From Streptomyces sp. WM4235 (GTDB lineage: Bacteria; Actinomycetota; Actinomycetes; Streptomycetales; Streptomycetaceae), in contig NZ_LGDE01000034.1 of NCBI RefSeq assembly GCF_001279725.1, forward strand, positions 1-10,997: a stretch of 10,997 bases of DNA, read 5' to 3'. Shown in pieces: positions 6,544 to 10,997 of this stretch. The position numbers and the translations under genes are program-made. Under the pieces are notes generated by a model that was given only the letters and a program-made list of their open reading frames with translations, did not search any database and was not told the DNA's origin. How positions within the stretch are numbered: position 1 is the first letter of the stretch; each line of letters starts with the position of its first letter.

Positions 6544-6904
6544 GCCCAGGCCGCCTCGCGCACCCCTGCGCCGGACGGCGGCGCTGCTTCACTGCACCCG
6601 TGGACTGGTGCCTGTCCGTCGCCTGAGTCTCCCCCGACCACGTCAGCGCGCGCCTGCCGCCGGTGGACCGGCAGCAGCTCGCTCGTGTGATTCCGATCTC
6701 GACCCCCCAGAGCCTCGCCAGCTGTGAGAGCGGCCTGATCGGAATCGCCCACGACCAGGACCTGAGTCTGCTCCGCTGCTTGAGGCGGCTGATGCAGCGT
6801 TCGACGGTGCTTCGCTGCATGGACGGCACCGAAGGCCATTCGGCCGCTTCGGCGACCTCGTCGAGGGTGATGGCCGATCTGGTCGGATGCTGCGGGCTGA
6901 CCGT
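6544..6904. other. Gap with no supported gene; one inverted repeat
   Basis: About 360 bp after the rep-like gene. Short readings exist on both strands, none convincing. A 10-bp perfect inverted repeat, GATTCCGATC (6689-6698) and GATCGGAATC (6737-6746), encloses 38 bp. A minus-strand reading just right of it contains MQRSTVERCISRLKQRS, which looks like the VERC.xRLK motif near the end of IS5-type transposases, but no DDE context survives. Confidence 0.4.
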
Positions 6905-7183
6905 TCACACAACTCGGAAGTAGTTGGCGGACGCTATCGGGCGAGGAGCGCACTGACAGTCTTTAGGGGGAGTTCCCCCGTACTGCTCGCGGAACGCCGC
7001 GCCGTCGGCGAACCCCTCCCCCGCGGCCGCGGCCGCGATGAAGTTGCGGGTGTGGGGCTGGATCTGGATCTGGCGGAGCAGTCTCTCGGCTCGGCTGGCG
7101 GTCCACCCGGAGTCCGCAGGTGCCCGATGAACTTCGCGGGCCCGGCCGAGACCGCGGGCCGCCGCCCGGCCAGGCCGCAGGGG
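6905..7183 (-). pseudogene. Possible coding remnant downstream of the dehydrogenase
   Basis: Directly after the TAG at 7184-7186, the same minus-strand frame stays open to TGA 6907-6905 with strong G/C third positions and a protein-like sequence: GWTASRAERLLRQIQIQPHT, then NFIAAAAAGEGFADGAAFRE. It has no start codon or ribosome site, so it is either the tail of a lost gene or fortuitous. The last 25 residues (TPPKDCQCAPRPIASANYF) look non-coding, so the true end may be near 6970. No family recognised. Confidence 0.3.
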
Positions 7184-7834
7184 CTAACGGGGGCGAGTGG
7201 CCGGGTCGGTGACGGTGACGTGGAGGTGGGCGAGCACCTCGCTCGGCGTGAGGTCGCCGCAGTCCTTGTCCGCGTCCCACAGGCGCATGGTCTCGGCTGC
7301 GGCATGGGCAAGGTGCGCCGGCAGGTCGGCCGCTTGTAGGGTTTCGGCGACTTCACGCATTTCCGGGGCCCCGCGTCGCGGACCTTCACCGCGGTGCCCT
7401 CGAAGATGTCGCGCGCGAGCTGCTGATGTTCTTCGGCGCCGGCCAGGTAGAGGCGGGCCTCTTTGCCGTCGGCAGGGGGCGGGCCGATGATCGCGCCGTC
7501 CAAGACGGCGCTGGGGCCGAGGAGCGAGCTGAGGGCGTCAAGGCGTGTGGGGCTGATGGCGTTGGCATCGATGTAGAGGCCGGTGTGTCCGTGCTCGGCG
7601 ACGGATCGAGCCACGTCCTCGGCTGCGTGCGGCGGGCAGACCGACAGGATGATATCGCTCTCACCCAGCGCCCCGGCGAGGTCGGGGCGTTAGGTCAGGC
7701 CGGCCTTGTCGGCGCGGGCGCGGGTCGCGGGGCTGCGGCCTTCGGACACCCACAGGACCATGTGGCCGTTGGCGACGGCCCAGGATGCGAGCGGTGCCCA
7801 TCGCTCCCGGGTGCAGCAGCGTGATGGTCGTCAA
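7184..7834 (-). pseudogene. Broken NAD(P)-dependent dehydrogenase (3-hydroxyisobutyrate / 6-phosphogluconate dehydrogenase-like)
   Basis: Joining the frames gives a recognisable enzyme: TTITLLHPGAMGTA with the nucleotide-binding GAMG loop, LASWAVANGHMVLWVSEGRS, then LAGALGESDIILSVCPPHAA, GLYIDANAISPTR (substrate-loop signature of the family), DGAIIGPPPADGKEA, FEGTAVKVRDAGP, and a C-terminal EMREVAETLQAADLPAHLAH ending in TAG 7184. Lesions: a frameshift near 7790 right after the GAMG loop; an in-frame TAA at 7690-7692; and a frame change near 7361-7372 where VRDAGP jumps to EMREVAE. Family members have roughly 60-70 more residues there, so an internal deletion is likely. The start is TTG 7834 with GGAGA 8 nt upstream; it overlaps the previous stop (TTGA), a sign of former translational coupling. 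Non-functional as read. Confidence 0.75.
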
Positions 7835-7959
7835 CGGGTTTCTCCGGACGGTAGGGACAGGGGGTCGTGCTGATGGTGGTCGGCGAGGGCTTCGCGCAGG
7901 CCGATGGCGCAGCGGATGGTGACGACCGGGTCCGCCGCCGGCCGCAGGCACGCTGGTGA
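7831..7959 (-). pseudogene. 3' remnant of a gene formerly coupled to the dehydrogenase
   Basis: The minus-strand frame ending at TGA 7833-7831 reads CLRPAADPVVTIRCAIGLRE then ALADHHQHDPLSLPSGETR, with strongly G/C-ending codons. The stop overlaps the TTG start of the dehydrogenase remnant by 4 nt, as in coupled operons. No start codon with a ribosome site is found, and the frame loses coding character before the divergent plus-strand gene begins near 8008-8044. I infer that the 5' part was lost or replaced. Family unknown; the 5' boundary given is approximate. Confidence 0.4.
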
Positions 7960-8029
7960 TCTGATCCCCGGGTCGACTCCGCCCGGGCGGGTGCGGGGGA
8001 AAACCGGGTGCGGCTGTTCGCATCGGCCT

Positions 8030-8046
8030 GGGATCATCCCGGGATG
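8030..8046. promoter_or_regulatory. Palindromes at the TerD-protein start
   Basis: GGGATCATCCC (8030-8040) and the 12-bp perfect palindrome CATCCCGGGATG (8035-8046) overlap each other and contain the ATG at 8044. They could be an operator, or sequester the start in RNA. If translation begins at GTG 8008 they lie inside the coding sequence and are probably incidental. Confidence 0.3.
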
Positions 8047-10216
8047 GTCCACCGACTCGAACCCCTGGTCATCCGGCACACCCACCGCATCCCCTGCCCC
8101 ACAGGACCCGTCGGGGACGGCGCCGTCGCGGCGCAGCAGTTCGACGCCGCGTTGATGTCCGTGGGCTTCAAACTCTCGGCCGAGCTGCTCGCCCACTTGT
8201 CGGGGCTCTCCGAGGGCGCCGTCGTGGAGACCGCCGTACGGACGTTGGGCATCGTCCGGGAGATGGTCGGCGACCACGTCCGGCACAACGCGTACTTCAT
8301 CGACTTCCCCGCCAACGTCCCGAACACCCTCGACTTCTGGATGCGGTGCATCCGGGACGCGCTCGCCGACGACACCACGCGCGCGAGCACGCTGGAGCAG
8401 CTGAGCGCCGGTGTGGTGAACCTGCTCACCCTCCCGTCGTACGGAAACGTCCGGCACACCTACGCCGAGATGCTCGCCCACCACGACGAGCTGATCGCCG
8501 CCGCGGGGGATCGTGTGACGGTCCTGCACCCGGGCGGCGCCCTCGACGCCGAAATCACCTTCCTCTACCTGGCGTTGGCCGGCAGCACCACCCCGCTCGG
8601 CGAGGACGGCCTGCACGACCTGGGGGTCCTCGCCGGCCACTGCGCCCACGGGCCGCAGCCCGAGGAGATCCCCGTACGGGAGAACCGCGCCGTGGTCAAC
8701 CACGCCCGGCTGATGGCCGGTGCGGGCCTGCTGCTGGACACGGTCACCGATGTGCTCCGTCTGGCGTGCGCGCTTGTGGGGGGGCGACGTCACGCTGCGG
8801 GAGCCGACGCGGCTGCGCACCGTGCCCCGATCGGTGCGCCGGGCGCTGCTCGCGGGCCTGGACGCGGTCGTCGCCGCGTCGCCGACCAAGCTCGCCGACG
8901 TACACGCCCACCGCGAGCGGTGGAAGCGGCTCGGCGAGCGGCTCCACCCGCACGAGTACCCGCAATGGCCGCACGCGGCCGACGTGTTCGCCGTCGCCCG
9001 CGGCGAGAAGACGGCGCGGTCCCTGGACAGCCGGGTCGAGAACCTGCTCGCCCGGGGCGACACCACCGCCGCGGTCGAGGTGTTGAAAGCCGCACCGGGC
9101 AAGCTCTTCCGATCCCTGGACCATTTGCTGCGCGATTCCTTCACCCAGGACGAGCGCGACGTCGTCGTGGCCGCCGCCGAGCAGGTCGTCCCCGAGGTCT
9201 CCGGCCGGGTCGTGCTGTCCGTGCGCGAGCACCTGCACAACCGTGAGCGGGAGACCGGCGAGCAGCGCGTGTTCGTCAACCGCCTCGGCCGTGCCTGGGT
9301 CGCCGAAGACGACCGGCGACCGGTGTACGCGCCCGAGCGCAAGCGGCTGATCGCCGCGCTCGACGCCGAGCTGCGCCGCCGGCTGCCCGCCACGGCCCAT
9401 CTGTTGATCGACCCGGACGTCCTGGACGTGGCGTTGCCACTGAGCGGCAACGCCACCGCGTCCGGGCTCGGCGTGCTGCCGCGCGGCTCGGTGTCCCGCG
9501 TCGACGGAGAACTGCTGCGCTTCTTCGTGTACTGGAAGCAGAGCGAGCACTCCACCGACTACGACCTGTCGGCAGCGCTCCTGGACGCCGACTACTCGAC
9601 CGCCTCCTGGCTGTCGTACACCCATCTGCGCGGGGTCGAGGGCGAGCACTCCGGCGACATCACGAACGCGCCGGACGGAGCCTCGGAGTTCATCAACCTG
9701 CGTCTGGGCGCTGTGCGCGCCACCTACATCGTTCCGCAGATCAACATCTTCTCCGGAGAGGGCTTCGAGGAGGTCGAGGAGTCGTTCTTCGGGTTCATGC
9801 TGCGCGAAGGCGCGCAGAGGGGACGCCCGTTCGAGCCGCGCACGGTACGCATGAAGTCGGAACTGCGCGGTCCGGGCCGGGTCGCCCTGCCGCTGGTCTT
9901 CCTGCGCGGTTCCGACGGCCGGTGGCGTGCCAAGTGGCTGAACCTCTACCTGAAGGGGACTCCGTCGTCGAACAGGGTCGAGGGCAACCGGGTGACGGTC
10001 GCGACGCTGCTGCGCGCCATCGTCGAGCGCGAGCAGCTCACCGTGCGCCACCTCACGGAGCTGATGACCAGCAGCGCGACGACCGTCACCCTGTGGGACG
10101 GCGAGACCGTTCCGGCGGGACCCGTCACCTACATCGGCCTGGAGCGCCCCGCCGGGCTTCACCCGGGGTCGCGGATCGTCACTCCCGAAAACCTGCGTGA
10201 CCTGATCCCCGCCTGA
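8044..10216 (+). pseudogene. TerD-domain protein split by a +1 frameshift in a G7 tract
   Basis: The frame from ATG 8044 (or GTG 8008, which has the better ribosome site, GGGGGAAAA 7-8 nt upstream) runs in good codon use to ...DVLRLACALVGG. It continues one frame over as GDVTLREPTRLRTVPRSVRR to the stop at 10216. Removing one G from the G7 run 8778-8784 gives a continuous 723-aa protein, so this may be an intact gene with a sequencing or slippage indel. Residues 1-240 and 250-480 are helical (VENLLARGDTTAAVEVLKAA). Residues about 489-640 form a TerD-type domain: RFFVYWKQ, DYDLSAALLDADY (505-517), HSGDITNAPDGASEFINLRL (535-554), GFMLREGAQRGRPFEPRTV. TerD folds bind calcium and belong to stress/tellurite-linked operons. 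The flanking helical layout recalls the MXAN_6230/SCO0854 RING-domain family, but no RING cysteines are present. No other ter gene is nearby. Confidence 0.75.
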
Positions 10217-10230
10217 CTGTTAGCGTGTCC

Positions 10231-10299
10231 GTGGCGAGGCCATGAAGGGGCTTCCTTCTCCACACTCCTTGAAATTAGTTCCTTCGCTTTCCTCGCCAC
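10231..10299. repeat. 9-bp inverted repeat after the TerD gene
   Basis: GTGGCGAGG (10231-10239) and CCTCGCCAC (10291-10299) are exact complements enclosing 51 bp that is unusually A/T-rich for this window. It starts 15 nt after the stop codon. It may be a long-loop 3' structure or mark the ends of a small insertion. Confidence 0.4.
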
Positions 10300-10306
10300 C
10301 GACTTG

Positions 10307-10350
10307 AGGCCTCCGGCCGCCCCGCCTGTACGCGGGACGGCGGGAGGCCT
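10307..10350. terminator. Nested hairpin, likely terminator
   Basis: AGGCCTCC (10307-10314) pairs with GGAGGCCT (10343-10350), and inside it CCCGC (10321-10325) pairs with GCGGG (10332-10336). TTTC follows on the plus strand. It lies about 90 nt after the TerD-protein stop and could also end minus-strand transcripts from the right. Confidence 0.5.
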
Positions 10351-10398
10351 TTCGCGTGGCCGGCGCCTCCGCTCCGGCTCGGGTCGGCAACTCGGCGG

Positions 10399-10997
10399 TC
10401 AGCTCGGCCCGCTCGGCGAAGGCGCAGACCAAGGCTGTCGAACGGGCCGGGCTTCGCACGGGTCCTCGTAAGGAGGGCTGGTCGGGTGTGTCCCAGCTCC
10501 GGTGATACTCGGCCCAGTCCGACTGTGGTCCCGGCAGGCGTCGCTGGACCGCAGCCGGGGAACCCACCGGCCGAGCGTCTCACCGGTGGCCGGGTCGGCA
10601 ATCCGGGGCTGAACGTAGGCGGCCTGCGGGTGCCGGTTGAACTCGGCGATCAGCCGAGTAAGGGTGTGCGGGTCCGGCAGGACCGCGTCGTTGTCGAAGA
10701 ACAGCACAAATTCGGCACCGTGGGCTGCCAGGGCATCTGCTCCGACGTTGCGACCTTCTGGAATGCCGGCGTTTGCGACAGAGAGACACTTTGCACGCCT
10801 TCGGGAACATGGTCGGGCTCCACACCGTTCCCGACGACCACGATGCGCAGATCCACGTCCCGCTGGGCGAGAACCGAAGCCATCGCAGTACGAAACTCTG
10901 AGCTTCCCCCTGTCGGCTGGACAGCTTGATACTGGGACGGATGGTCCCGGAGGAAGCAGTCACAGGTAGTGAGCATGAAGAGCAACATGAGTAAGCG
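10399..10997 (-). pseudogene. Decayed family 2 glycosyltransferase
   Basis: Two overlapping minus-strand frames together give the N-terminal half of a GT-A glycosyltransferase: FRTAMASVLAQRDVDLRIVV, then VGNGVEPDHVPEGVQSVSL in one frame; then, after an indel near 10771-10780, NAGIPEGRNVGADALAAHGA, EFVLFFDNDAVLPDPHTL (FFDND is the DXD-type metal/nucleotide-sugar motif), and FNRHPQAAYVQPRIADPATG. Past RWVPRLRSSD the similarity stops and the frame runs through filler to a TGA at 10399. The usual C-terminal acceptor half is missing, so about half the gene is gone. The N-terminus near 10920 also lacks the normal first beta strand. The 5' end may lie beyond the window. A functional enzyme is very unlikely. 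Confidence 0.7.

Noticed and set aside
6650..6830. IS5-type transposase fragment on the minus strand (MQRSTVERCISRLKQRS)
   Set aside because: The motif is suggestive, but the next residues do not follow the family and no DDE residues or terminal repeats are visible. Too weak to call as an element.
7831..9555. 574-aa minus-strand frame opposite the TerD gene
   Set aside because: Ser/Thr/Arg-rich mirror translation of a high-GC gene. Only its last 40 codons (7831-7959) look genuinely coding and are listed as a remnant.

Overview
The base composition, the strong G/C preference at third codon positions and the protein families point to an actinomycete, most likely Streptomyces. The mix of a replication/transfer-type module, orphan genes and several decayed genes suggests a plasmid, an integrated plasmid remnant, or a subtelomeric chromosome arm. 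This is inferred from sequence alone; no database was searched.

Layout, left to right. (1) 3-611 (+): 3' part of a secreted lipoprotein whose lipobox LAGC lies at the window edge, followed by a perfect hairpin terminator (635-661). (2) 721-1152 (-): DUF3846-like small protein. (3) 1488-2453 (-): two-part protein with an N-terminal LQRAAGN/VQR leader, typical of actinobacterial injected or secreted cargo, and a C-terminal GHAW...YNCVSFA domain that looks like a permuted papain-like cysteine enzyme. It is the best candidate for an undescribed effector. (4) 2754-3065: a non-coding block with ten exact copies of the octamer GTCACCGG plus variants, including a 21-bp perfect palindrome. It looks like a centromere, iteron origin or clt-type transfer site. 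(5) about 3046-3990 (-): a frameshifted pseudogene with a C-terminal helix-turn-helix. (6) 4266-4535 (+): small XRE-type regulator. (7) 4536-4782: leader with three successive inverted repeats. (8) 4783-6543 (+): 586-aa winged-helix plus four-Cys protein that carries three CTGGTC-N8-GACCAG dyads inside its own coding sequence. This resembles Streptomyces replication genes with internal iterons. (9) 6544-7834: decayed DNA that includes a dehydrogenase pseudogene with at least three lesions (7184-7834, -). (10) 8044-10216 (+): large TerD-domain protein split by one extra G in a G7 tract. (11) 10399-10997 (-): decayed family 2 glycosyltransferase.

The coherent unit is probably 2754-6543: a repeat site, a dead transfer-type gene, a small repressor-like gene, a structured leader and a putative initiator with internal iterons, which together look like a plasmid maintenance module. 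The flanking genes (lipoprotein, effector-like protein, TerD protein, glycosyltransferase) look like unrelated accessory cargo. Five stretches show broken reading frames, which fits relaxed selection. The single-base lesions alone could also be assembly errors.
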